64,000 nucleotides of DNA, from the NCBI GenBank assembly GCA_040752515.1, contig JBFMGQ010000013.1:7691-71690 (forward strand), in the 5' to 3' direction. The notes under the pieces were generated by a model that did no database searches, was not told the origin of the DNA, and saw only the letters and a list, made by a program, of their open reading frames with translations. The DNA is from Tenuifilum sp040752515 (GTDB lineage: Bacteria > Bacteroidota > Bacteroidia > Bacteroidales > Tenuifilaceae). Made by a program: the position numbers and the translations under genes. Positions 19,501-27,160 of this stretch are shown here, piece after piece. Position 1 is the first letter of the stretch, and each line of letters begins with the position of its first letter.

Positions 19501-19807
19501 TGACCTCAATCTTACTCAGGAGTTCTACATCTATACTGGCGGTAAACGTAATGTCCTTCAGTTTACCATGAATATTATCAATGTTACCAATCTGATTAAC
19601 AGCGATTGGGGTGTAGGTTGGGTAATAAACAATAATAGACCTATACGCGTGGTTAGTGGCTCTGCAAATCCTGCAACCTATCGTTTAAACACTCTTGGTG
19701 TAAAGACAGATGGTACTATTGTTAAGATAACCGACACATTTAGCCATTCTGCTTCCATTACTGATGTATGGTCTGCTCAATTTGGCATCCGCTACATCTT
19801 TAATTAA
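16532..19807 (+). CDS. Oar-like TonB-dependent outer-membrane receptor
   Basis: 1091 residues with a signal peptide ending near LMASGQ. A carboxypeptidase-regulatory-like (CarboxypepD_reg) domain spans about 27-115 (MSGKVTDQNGGTLPGATV), followed by a TonB-box-like EIQEVVVTG, a plug domain (TSITREYIAALPTISRSIND; FVGQDARLNNITIDG) and a long 22-strand-type barrel ending in the aromatic FGIRYIFN. It resembles the Oar family rather than SusC, and no SusD gene is adjacent. The ligand is unknown. It is monocistronic, with its own promoter and terminator. Confidence 0.9.
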   Translation: MFKQLRNLLLTISMVLTALMASGQGVTTANMSGKVTDQNGGTLPGATVVAVHVPSGTTYGTTTGTNGVYFMPSMRVGGPYKVTISFVGYKDVVYDDVYLNLGTTYNLDAQLSESQVEIQEVVVTGVRSNVFSSDRTGAATSITREYIAALPTISRSINDFTKLTPQASGRSFVGQDARLNNITIDGSIFNNSFGLADQPGGRTGTAPISLDAIEEIQVSIAPFDVRQAGFVGAGVNAVTKSGTNDFSGSAFYTVRNQSWIGDKAQGVDVTSQDFNIAQYGFRLGGPIIKNKLFFFVNGEFETDSRPATSYRANLGGETVGGNITRVLKSDLDNLSTFLKDNFNYQTGPYQGYNNEMTGNKFLVKLDYNINNNNKFSIRYNWLDSKTDVLCSNSSSLGFGNRRTNTQALNYQNSNYIQKEIIHSVIGELNSTFGRFSNNLIFGYTYQNEDRGSRGDFFPLVEIQNASTTYITFGFEPFTPNNQLSYKTYQLQNNLTYFAGNHTLTAGFNIERFSFRNVFFPGSQSVYVYNSLADWYTDANGYLADPNRTVSPVSLRRFQLRYSALPGGAEPVQPTRVTYAGAYIQDQFTPLKGLKITAGIRVDVPIFDNTGFKNETVAGQTFIDRKGQPYKINTEKLPDPKLLYSPRLGFNYDVTGDRKIQLRGGTGLFTGRPAFVWISNQIGNNGVLTGFIQADNTTAYPFNPDPKHYIPSTPTLPSSYELAITDPDFKFPQTWRTNLAADIKLPFGFLSTLEFIYNQEVNGIGYFNANLPISNNVVYRPGGVIERPRYTATRINNNVVNAITLDNSNNGYGYSLAASIEKPFANGFFVKAAYNFGVSKNTVDPGSIAAGSYNNNLIYWDPNNAPLAFSSNDQRHRFIFAASYKLEYKKFGSTQIGFFLEGRNQGRTSYLYSNDLNGDGNTNDLLYIHKDASEMNFVSYDPDGTGPAPTYTAAEQVADWEAYIKQDKYLSANRGNFAERNGVVFPWIWSADLNLTQEFYIYTGGKRNVLQFTMNIINVTNLINSDWGVGWVINNNRPIRVVSGSANPATYRLNTLGVKTDGTIVKITDTFSHSASITDVWSAQFGIRYIFN

Positions 19808-19835
19808 GATAAAAACAAGAAACATAATCCGATTC

Positions 19836-19864
19836 GAGGGCGAAGGTAACTTCGCCCTCTTTTT
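19836..19864 (+). terminator. Terminator after the TonB-dependent receptor
   Basis: GAGGGCGAA/TTCGCCCTC stem with a short loop, followed by TTTTTG. Confidence 0.85.
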
Positions 19865-19866
19865 GT

Positions 19867-20122
19867 TCTTCCAAATTAGCTGGGCATTAAGCTTAATCCA
19901 TTGAATCTCAGGAATCCTACTAATTTCAAGTAATTCAATATTTTATCCTGTTAATAACTATAACCCGTTGTTAATATTTACAACCATTTTTTTTTGGTTT
20001 GGGTAGACGCCTTTCAATAAATTCGTAATTACATTTTCAAAAACAAAAAAATGTTTAACCAGCTCACAGCCAGAACTGTGACGAGGGATTGTTGTCAGTA
20101 AAGTAGAAAAACATATAAATAT
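19867..20122. other. Ribonucleotide reductase leader (no gene)
   Basis: A/T-rich stretch without an open frame. It holds a perfect TCACAG/CTGTGA hairpin at 20064-20081 and an imperfect palindrome TTGTTAATATTTACAA near 19970. I looked for the B12-box and other conserved cobalamin-riboswitch segments and did not find them. Confidence 0.5.
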
Positions 20123-22687
20123 ATGAGTAAAGAAATTACCCTGATGGAACAGCAAGCACAGCAAAAGGTAAAGTCGTACACCTTTGAGGAGGCCTATGAG
20201 GCTAGCATAAAGTACTTCAAAGGCGATGAGATGGCCGCTAAGGTTTGGGTGAGTAAGTACGCCCTGAAGGATTCATTTGGTACAATTTACGAGCAAACCC
20301 CCGATGATATGCATTGGCGGTTAGCCCGTGAAATTGCCCGAATTGAGCGAAAGTACCCCAACCCCATGAGCGAGGAGGAGGTTTACCTATTGCTTAAGGA
20401 TTTCCGTTACATCGTTCCCCAGGGCGGGCCTATGACCGGTATTGGTAACAAGTTTCAAATAGCTTCGCTTTCGAACTGTTTTGTTATTGGAAATAACAAT
20501 GCCGATTCCTATGGCGGTATCATGAAAGTTGACGAGGAGCAGGTTCAGCTCATGAAGCGCCGTGGCGGGGTAGGGCACGACCTTTCACATATACGACCTA
20601 AGGGAAGCCCGGTTCTTAATAGCGCGCTTACCTCAACCGGTGTGGTTCCCTTTATGGAACGCTACTCCAATTCAACCCGTGAGGTAGCTCAGGATGGTCG
20701 CCGTGGTGCCCTTATGCTTTCAATATCCATCAAGCATCCGGATGCCGAAAAGTTCATTGATGCCAAAATGGAACAGGGAAAGATTACCGGTGCCAACGTT
20801 TCGGTGAAGATTGACGATGAATTTATGCGTGCTGCCATTGAGGGGAAGCCCTACGTTCAGCAGTACCCAATCGATTCACCAAACCCAAAGTTCCGTCAGG
20901 AAATCATTGCTGCCGAGCTGTGGAAAAAGATTGTTCATAATGCATGGAAATCGGCTGAGCCAGGTATCCTATTCTGGGATACTATTATCAGGGAATCAGT
21001 GCCCGATTGTTACGCCGATTTGGGCTACAAGACCGTATCGACCAACCCATGCGGCGAAATACCCTTATGCCCTTACGATAGCTGCCGTTTACTTGCGTTA
21101 AACCTTTACAGCTACGTTGAAAACCCATTCACACCCCAGGCCACATTTAACTTTGAACTTTTCAAAAAACATGTGCATGCCGCACAGCGAATGATGGACG
21201 ATATTATCGACCTTGAACTGGAAAAGATTGATGCTATCCTCGAAAAGATTGCCAACGATCCCGAGGATGAAGAGATTAAGGCTGTAGAACGGAATCTGTG
21301 GTTAAAAATCCGCAGGAAGACCATAGAGGGACGTCGAACCGGTATTGGTATTACCGCCGAAGGCGATATGCTTGCTGCCCTCAACTTGCGCTACGGTTCC
21401 GATAATGCCATTGATTTTGCTGTTGAGGTACACAAGACCCTTGCCCTGGAAGCCTACCGGTCATCGGTATATACTGCCAAGGAGCGTGGAGCATTCCCCA
21501 TTTACAATGCTCAGCGCGAGAAGGATAACCCTTTCATAAACCGTATTAAGGCCGAGGATGAAGAACTTTACAAGGAAATGACTACTTACGGACGTAGGAA
21601 TATTGCTTTGCTGACCATCGCCCCTACGGGTACAACAAGCCTTATGACCCAAACCACCTCGGGGATTGAGCCGGTATTCATGCCATACTACAAGCGTCGT
21701 AGAAAGGTTAACCCCAACGACAAGAATGTTAAGGTATCGTTTGTTGATAAGGTTGGCGACTCGTGGGAGGAATTTAACGTGTTTCACCACAAATTCTTGG
21801 TTTGGATGGAGGTGAATGGTTACAACCCCGATGAGGTTAAGAATTATAACGATGAACAGATTAGTGAGTTAGTTAAAAAATCGCCTTACTTTGGTGCCAC
21901 ATCAAACGATGTTGACTGGCTTAGCAAGGTTCGCATGCAGGGTATGATTCAGAAATGGGTTGACCACTCCATTAGCGTAACTGTAAATCTACCCGAGGAC
22001 ATTACCGAGGAGATGGTAGCCAAGGTTTACCAAACTGCATGGGAAAGTGGGTGTAAGGGCTGCACGGTTTACCGCGAAGGTTCACGTGAGGGCGTTTTGG
22101 TTACCAATAAAAAGGAAAAGGAACAGCAGGCATCTTCAGTATTTCCAAGTAAACGTCCACCAGTTTTGGAGTGCGATGTTATCAGGTTTAAAAATAGCCA
22201 TGAGGATTGGGTTGCTTTTGTAGGATTGTACGATGGCCGTCCATACGAAATCTTTACCGGCCGTACCGAAGACGATGTTTTACCCATTCCTAAAACTGTT
22301 ACCAAGGGTAGAATCATCAAGATTAAAGATGAAAACGGCAGTCGCTACGACTTTCAGTATGTCGATAAATATGGATATACCAACACCATGGGAGGCCTCT
22401 CGCACATGTTCAACAAGGAGTACTGGAATTATGCCAAGCTCATTTCGGGTGTTCTCCGCAACGGCATGCCCATTCCCGATGTGGTAAATCTGGTTTCCTC
22501 GTTAAGGCTCGATAATGAGAGCATAAACTCTTGGATTGCCGGTGTTGAACGTGCATTACGCCGCTATATTCCCGATGGAACCAAGGCTAAACCCGGTAAG
22601 AAATGTCCAGAGTGCGGGGCCGAATCGTTGGTTTACCAGGAAGGCTGCTTAAAGTGTCAAAACTGTGGTCACTCAAAGTGTGGATAG
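20123..22687 (+). CDS. nrdJ: Class II (adenosylcobalamin-dependent) ribonucleotide reductase
   Basis: 854 residues. The barrel carries the redox Cys in ASLSNCFVIG (about 118), the loop NPCGEIPLC holding the thiyl-radical Cys (about 309), and the phosphate-binding APTGTTS. A C-terminal zinc-ribbon-like tail has CPECG and CQNCGHSKC, which re-reduces the active site. No separate radical-generating small subunit is adjacent, which fits class II. It converts ribonucleotides to deoxyribonucleotides using AdoCbl and works without oxygen, consistent with an anaerobic or facultative lifestyle. Monocistronic. Confidence 0.9.
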   Translation: MSKEITLMEQQAQQKVKSYTFEEAYEASIKYFKGDEMAAKVWVSKYALKDSFGTIYEQTPDDMHWRLAREIARIERKYPNPMSEEEVYLLLKDFRYIVPQGGPMTGIGNKFQIASLSNCFVIGNNNADSYGGIMKVDEEQVQLMKRRGGVGHDLSHIRPKGSPVLNSALTSTGVVPFMERYSNSTREVAQDGRRGALMLSISIKHPDAEKFIDAKMEQGKITGANVSVKIDDEFMRAAIEGKPYVQQYPIDSPNPKFRQEIIAAELWKKIVHNAWKSAEPGILFWDTIIRESVPDCYADLGYKTVSTNPCGEIPLCPYDSCRLLALNLYSYVENPFTPQATFNFELFKKHVHAAQRMMDDIIDLELEKIDAILEKIANDPEDEEIKAVERNLWLKIRRKTIEGRRTGIGITAEGDMLAALNLRYGSDNAIDFAVEVHKTLALEAYRSSVYTAKERGAFPIYNAQREKDNPFINRIKAEDEELYKEMTTYGRRNIALLTIAPTGTTSLMTQTTSGIEPVFMPYYKRRRKVNPNDKNVKVSFVDKVGDSWEEFNVFHHKFLVWMEVNGYNPDEVKNYNDEQISELVKKSPYFGATSNDVDWLSKVRMQGMIQKWVDHSISVTVNLPEDITEEMVAKVYQTAWESGCKGCTVYREGSREGVLVTNKKEKEQQASSVFPSKRPPVLECDVIRFKNSHEDWVAFVGLYDGRPYEIFTGRTEDDVLPIPKTVTKGRIIKIKDENGSRYDFQYVDKYGYTNTMGGLSHMFNKEYWNYAKLISGVLRNGMPIPDVVNLVSSLRLDNESINSWIAGVERALRRYIPDGTKAKPGKKCPECGAESLVYQEGCLKCQNCGHSKCG

Positions 22688-22775
22688 TATTCAGCCCAAG
22701 TACCATGAATTAACAAATTCATTCAGGCAATTAAAAATGGAAATGCGGAAGCATTTGAAATCTGTATAAATTTTA

Positions 22776-22803
22776 AAAACTGCCTTAAACGGGCGGTTTT
22801 TTT
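22776..22803 (+). terminator. Terminator after nrdJ
   Basis: AAACTGCC/GGCGGTTT stem (one G-T pair), 7-base loop and seven T. Confidence 0.75.
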
Positions 22804-22835
22804 GTATAGCGTGAAGCTGATCTGTAAAAATCTGG

Positions 22836-23348
22836 TTAATGCTCCTGTTCGTTTACATAGTCGATAAACTCATAGGCATTCCCAATCCAATCCAGATATC
22901 TAAAAAAGTCGGAAGCCAAAATAACCAGCGATGCGGTGTTCAGGTTTGGATGAAAGCTAAGCCGTTTGGCATTTTTGAGCTCGCTGTCGATAAAAAGGTG
23001 GACATGATGGGTGGTGTCGTGTAATAACCCAAAGGGTGATACCGATCCCGGCGTAAGCCCCAGATATCGCTTCATTCGTTCAGGCGAGGCAAAGGTTAGC
23101 TTACCCTGCTTTAGAAGTTTTTCGAGCTGATGAATGTTCAGCATTTTACGGTATTCCAGTATTACCAGGTAATGCCTGTTGCCCTTGTGATTCCGGAAAA
23201 AGAGATTTTTACAATGCGATGAGTCAATCCCTGCCCAGTATTTTGAAGCAATTTCCACAGTTGGGGCTTCGGGATGCTCGTGGTACTCAAAGGGAATATT
23301 AAGTTTACCTAAAGTTTCATAAACCAAGGGGTCGCCACGATATTCCAT
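22836..23348 (-). CDS. YbaK/ProX-type prolyl-tRNA deacylase-like protein
   Basis: About 170 residues from the ATG at 23348. It shows the YbaK/aminoacyl-tRNA-associated fold: LNIPFEYHEHPEAPT, CKNLFFRNHKGNRHYLVIL, GLTPGSVSPFGLLHD and HLFIDSELKNAKRLSFHPN. Family members hydrolyse mischarged Ala- or Cys-tRNAPro in trans. An upstream extension to 23438 would overlap the next gene and lacks similarity, so it is rejected. It is four bases downstream of the pRiA4b-like gene and probably cotranscribed. Confidence 0.85.
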   Translation of the reverse strand: MEYRGDPLVYETLGKLNIPFEYHEHPEAPTVEIASKYWAGIDSSHCKNLFFRNHKGNRHYLVILEYRKMLNIHQLEKLLKQGKLTFASPERMKRYLGLTPGSVSPFGLLHDTTHHVHLFIDSELKNAKRLSFHPNLNTASLVILASDFFRYLDWIGNAYEFIDYVNEQEH

Positions 23349-23352
23349 GTTG

Positions 23353-23859
23353 CTATAAAACCAGGTTTTTGAAGTTTTGGTTAACTTGTTCGCAGTTGAA
23401 CTCATTGGGATTGTAGTTCTCACCCAGCCAGTCGGCAATTAGGGGGTATTGCCTATTGCCTTGGTTATGCTTTACCAGTAGCTCTAAAACCTCACAGTAG
23501 TTAATTATTCCGCCTGAATCCTCAGGGGGCGATTTGCCTTGCCCTTCAAGGCAAACTGGTTTTTTACCTTGTGTTCCGGTGTTTTGGGAAACTAGGGTTA
23601 TATCAATCGTCCAAAAATCGGCAAGGTCGTACACATAAATTATTCGGGTTTCTGAAGTAAGAGCATTGCCAAGTGTAATATCTTCCTCATTTCTTACAAT
23701 ATTTTTATCGATCTTGTAAAAATGCGAATGAACATTACTCCAGTCAAATGAGGCTTGAATTACTTCGTGAAACAGCTGTAGGTTGATGTTTTCATCGACT
23801 CGAATAATTCGGAATATCTCGGGCTTTGAGTTTACTATGCTTAACTTTACGTCAATCAT
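23353..23859 (-). CDS. pRiA4b ORF-3-like (TnpR-passenger family) protein
   Basis: 168 residues with the family pattern: an N-terminal PEIFRIIRVDENINLQLFHEVIQASFDW, then SHFYKI, VYVYDLADFW-type strand, a GGIINYCEVLELL segment and an acidic/amide-rich end. The name comes from a plasmid ORF and a transposon passenger, and the biochemical role is unknown. The C-terminal LADWLGENYNPNEF-like motif is typical. Partial repeat copy C lies upstream. Confidence 0.75.
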   Translation of the reverse strand: MIDVKLSIVNSKPEIFRIIRVDENINLQLFHEVIQASFDWSNVHSHFYKIDKNIVRNEEDITLGNALTSETRIIYVYDLADFWTIDITLVSQNTGTQGKKPVCLEGQGKSPPEDSGGIINYCEVLELLVKHNQGNRQYPLIADWLGENYNPNEFNCEQVNQNFKNLVL

Positions 23860-23920
23860 TTTGAGGAGTTTGGCTTATTGTCACCAAATATAAACATTTT
23901 TTGCAAGCGCAAGGACTACT

Positions 23921-23966
23921 ATTAAACCTAAATTCGTCAATTTAATTTTTCAATTGGTGAATTTGC
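23921..23966 (-). repeat. Dispersed hairpin element, partial copy C
   Basis: An imperfect inverted repeat AAATTCGTCAATT...AATTGGTGAATTT followed on the minus strand by TTTAGGTTTAA, matching the last hairpin and boundary of copies A and B (TTTGGGCTTAA, TTTGGGTTTAC). The first two hairpins are absent. Confidence 0.55.
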
Positions 23967-23976
23967 AATAAAGCAA

Positions 23977-24005
23977 AAAGGCTATCCTTTATGGGGATAG
24001 CCTTT
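23977..24005 (-). terminator. Terminator of the galactoside operon
   Basis: AAAGGCTATCC/GGATAGCCTTT stem, 22 bases after the galK stop. On the minus strand the stem's 3' end reads into TTTTTGC. Confidence 0.8.
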
Positions 24006-24027
24006 ACAAGAAAAGAAAACCTAACCC

Positions 24028-25182
24028 TTAGTAAACTAAATGCTCTGCTCCATTGCCAATGACACAGGCGATGATTTGGGGCTGTTGCCCATCGGGTGTT
24101 TTGTAGTTATTGGTAATGATTTGGCTAAACTCGTCGATATGAGAGTTCTCTACCAAATTAATGGTGCAACCGCCAAAACCCCCGCCCATCATTCGTGAGC
24201 CAACCACATAATCGAGTTTTTCAGTTAACTCAACGAGCTTGTCAAGCTCTGGACAGCTAACCTCATACTTCTCACGGAGCCCGTAATGCGATTGGTACAT
24301 CAACTTCCCGAACGATTCAAAGTCCTTTTGGGTTAGTGCTCTACCAGCATTAACCACGCGCTGATTTTCCTCAACCACATACAAACACCGTTCCCACACC
24401 TTACTGCTAAACTCTCCTTTATGGTTGTTTAAGTCATCGATTGTTACATCGCGTAGCGATTGTATTGAAGGTTTGTACTTTTTAAGGATATCGACTCCGG
24501 TTTGGCACTCCTGCCTGCGTTTATTGTACTCCGACGATGCCAAAGAATGTTTAACACCCGTATTCACAAGAATAATGGAATGGTTATCCATATTAAGCTC
24601 AAAGGGTTCAAACTCAAGGCTGCGGCAGTCGAGCTGAAGTACATGGTTTTCTCTGCCATGCAGTGAAGCAAACTGATCCATAATGCCACATTTTACCCCA
24701 GCATACTGGTGTTCAGCCTGTTGGGCAATTTGGGCAAGTTGCATACGCGAATAGCCAAATCCAAACATATGGTTAAGCGCAAAAGCGAGCCCACTCTCAA
24801 TGGCTGCCGATGATGACATTCCTGCGCCAATAGGAACATCGCCACCAAACACACAGTCAAAACCCTCTACCTCTTTCCCGTCGGCAACCATCTGGGCAAT
24901 AACTCCCAAAAGATAGTTAGCCCAGTGCGTGTTTGTGGGGTTAATTTTATATGTGGGCGTTGAAAAATCGCGGCTGAAATCGGCGGCATGAAACCGGTAC
25001 ATGCCTGCCCCATTGGGCTTTATGGCAAAATAGGCATATCGGTTTATGGCCGCTGGCATTACATAGCCATTGTTGTAATCGGTATGCTCACCTATCAGAT
25101 TTACCCTGCCGGGTGCTCTAAAAACCAAAGGATTAGAACCAAATCGATCCTTAAAAATGTTAACAATCTTCTCAACCATCAT
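24028..25182 (-). CDS. galK: Galactokinase
   Basis: 384 residues, the normal length. It carries the galactokinase signature FRAPGRVNLIGEHTDYNNGY, the GHMP ATP-binding loop PIGAGMSSSAAIESG, catalytic Asp in CGIMDQFAS, and motif 3 GSRMMGGGFGGCTINLV. It phosphorylates galactose at C1 for the Leloir pathway. It is the last gene of a four-gene operon whose two hydrolases would deliver galactose, and its ATG is one base after the GH97 stop. Confidence 0.96.
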   Translation of the reverse strand: MMVEKIVNIFKDRFGSNPLVFRAPGRVNLIGEHTDYNNGYVMPAAINRYAYFAIKPNGAGMYRFHAADFSRDFSTPTYKINPTNTHWANYLLGVIAQMVADGKEVEGFDCVFGGDVPIGAGMSSSAAIESGLAFALNHMFGFGYSRMQLAQIAQQAEHQYAGVKCGIMDQFASLHGRENHVLQLDCRSLEFEPFELNMDNHSIILVNTGVKHSLASSEYNKRRQECQTGVDILKKYKPSIQSLRDVTIDDLNNHKGEFSSKVWERCLYVVEENQRVVNAGRALTQKDFESFGKLMYQSHYGLREKYEVSCPELDKLVELTEKLDYVVGSRMMGGGFGGCTINLVENSHIDEFSQIITNNYKTPDGQQPQIIACVIGNGAEHLVY

Positions 25183-25183
25183 C

Positions 25184-27136
25184 TTACTCCAAAATTATTA
25201 CCAATCCGCTACGGGGTTTTACTTTAAAGCTGTGAATACCGTTTTTATCTGTAACCTTACTGTTTAGTAGTAATTCATCATCGGAGTTGCCTTCCGAAAT
25301 AACTGTCATTTTATACTCCCTATCATCAAGGAAATTTAGGTTGATGTTAAAATCATGCTCACTAGTAGCAGTCATGCATCCAATATACCACTTATTGCCA
25401 TGTTTGCGTGCAACAGCAATATTTTCGCCTACTTTCCCTTCGAGGGCAATGGTTTTATCCCATGTTACGGGAACATTCGATAAAAAGTTTAGGGCAATAT
25501 TATCTTTTTCGTAAAAAGTAGGTGAATCGGCAAGCATTTGTACGCCACCGTGGTAAACCACGTACATAGCCATTTGTTGCGCCCTGGTAGTCATGGAGCA
25601 TGGGTTTTCCCATGATTTTTGGAACGTGTCAGGGGTAACATGTCGCATTGAGCCGGGAGTGTAGTCCATAGGGCCAACCACATTCCTAACAAAGGGGATG
25701 GTTAGATTATGGGTTGGGGTGCATTTGTCGGAGAACTTGTTGTACTCCAGCCCCAATACTCCTTCGATATTTACAATGTTTGGATATGTTCGGGTAATGC
25801 CAGTTGGCTTATACATGCCGTGAAGGTTGAGCAAGAGTTTGCGTTTGGCGCATTCCTCGGCCAGTTTGTTAACAAAGTCAACTATACGCTGGTCGGCTCG
25901 GTCGAAAAAGTCAACTTTAAGCCCTGAAACTCCCATTTTGCTGAACATGTCCAGATTAGCGGTGAAATCCTTGTCGATGGTATTCCACATAGCCCAGATG
26001 AACACCTTAATGCCCTTACTTTTTGCGTAGGCAATAACCTCTTCGAGGTTAAGGTTTGGATTTACCCTGTTAAAGTTCCAAAGTTTTGCCCAACCATCGT
26101 CGATGTTGATGTACTCAATGCCATTCTTGGCTGCAAAATCAATCATGTACTTGTAGGTTTGGGTGTTGATTCCTGGCTTGAAATCTACCCCTTGCAGGTT
26201 CCAGTTGTGGTACCAATCCCAAACCACCTTCCCGGGTTTTACCCAGCTAAAGTCCATTTTGGGTTCATCGGCAAGTAGGTATACCAAGTTGTTTTGCAAA
26301 ATCGCAGCATCGTTTTGGGCAACCATTACAGTTCGCCAAGGGTATGGACGGATACCTTTGCTTTTGGCTATATAGTTTTCCGTTTTCTTAACTACCATCC
26401 TCGAAATCTGTGGCCATTTAACCAGATGAAGCCTACCCGGTAGTTCCTGTTTCTCCTTTTTGGGGTACTGTGGAAAAACTGAAGTCAACGTATTCCCATC
26501 GATTTTTTTAATGAACATGCCCGGATACTCAAACAGGTTCGATTCGGAGAGCACTACAAGTTGTCCTTTGGGAGTCTTATACATTAGCGGGGTTAAACCT
26601 AAAGCCCCATTTTCAATTTCCTGCATGGTTTTTGGCAAGTAATTAACTTCGAAAGGGGTTAGGAAACCGCTTACCTGTGGAAAATAAATGGTTACACCAT
26701 CGGGTAGTTTGAATTCATTGGCTTCGTTGTAAACAGTAACCTCTTTATCCATTGTGGTTACCACACGCCAAGCAAATCCCTGGTTGTAACAGCGAAACTC
26801 GAGCGCCAGCCCATCGGCGTATTTTAGGGTTAACAGGTTGAAGTTATCCTCAATCTCGGCGGTGGTTCCCCAAAGCAGCTTTACAGTTCGGCTGATACTA
26901 TCAAGTATAGCAATATGCTCGCTCAGAAAGTCTTTTTCTGTAAATGCGCTTGTATTCATTGCAATAGCTGAGGGCTCAACTATTACGCTCCCATTGGCCG
27001 ATAGAGCATAGGTTAACCTATCCTTTATTTCGATATTAGCCACTAACATGCCATTGGGCGATTTCAAGGTATAGCTTTGCCCAAACATCAGCTTTGCAGC
27101 AAACATCAGAACAATTAGTATCGATCTTCTTTTCAT
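25184..27136 (-). CDS. GH97 retaining alpha-galactosidase
   Basis: 650 residues with a signal peptide (LIVLMFAAKLMFGQ). The N-terminal beta-sandwich spans about 20-280, then a TIM barrel with GIEYINIDDGW and the nucleophile-bearing MGVSGLKVDFFDRADQ (Asp about 407), and a C-terminal beta domain. Family GH97 includes inverting alpha-glucosidases, where the base is a Glu elsewhere, and retaining alpha-galactosidases with this Asp. The KVDF motif and the adjacent galK support alpha-galactosidase. It probably acts in the periplasm on melibiose- or raffinose-type sugars. Confidence 0.88.
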   Translation of the reverse strand: MKRRSILIVLMFAAKLMFGQSYTLKSPNGMLVANIEIKDRLTYALSANGSVIVEPSAIAMNTSAFTEKDFLSEHIAILDSISRTVKLLWGTTAEIEDNFNLLTLKYADGLALEFRCYNQGFAWRVVTTMDKEVTVYNEANEFKLPDGVTIYFPQVSGFLTPFEVNYLPKTMQEIENGALGLTPLMYKTPKGQLVVLSESNLFEYPGMFIKKIDGNTLTSVFPQYPKKEKQELPGRLHLVKWPQISRMVVKKTENYIAKSKGIRPYPWRTVMVAQNDAAILQNNLVYLLADEPKMDFSWVKPGKVVWDWYHNWNLQGVDFKPGINTQTYKYMIDFAAKNGIEYINIDDGWAKLWNFNRVNPNLNLEEVIAYAKSKGIKVFIWAMWNTIDKDFTANLDMFSKMGVSGLKVDFFDRADQRIVDFVNKLAEECAKRKLLLNLHGMYKPTGITRTYPNIVNIEGVLGLEYNKFSDKCTPTHNLTIPFVRNVVGPMDYTPGSMRHVTPDTFQKSWENPCSMTTRAQQMAMYVVYHGGVQMLADSPTFYEKDNIALNFLSNVPVTWDKTIALEGKVGENIAVARKHGNKWYIGCMTATSEHDFNINLNFLDDREYKMTVISEGNSDDELLLNSKVTDKNGIHSFKVKPRSGLVIILE

Positions 27137-27160
27137 TGCGTTGCGGTTTTGTAATTTAAA

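Noticed and set aside
16532..19807. SusC-type glycan importer
   Set aside because: The receptor resembles Oar-type TonB proteins, and no SusD lipoprotein follows.
19867..20122. Cobalamin riboswitch before nrdJ
   Set aside because: No B12-box or other conserved core segment could be found in the leader.
23353..23859. pRiA4b-ORF3/TnpR-passenger protein as evidence of a mobile element
   Set aside because: The family is widespread in chromosomes. No transposase, inverted ends or composition shift is seen nearby.
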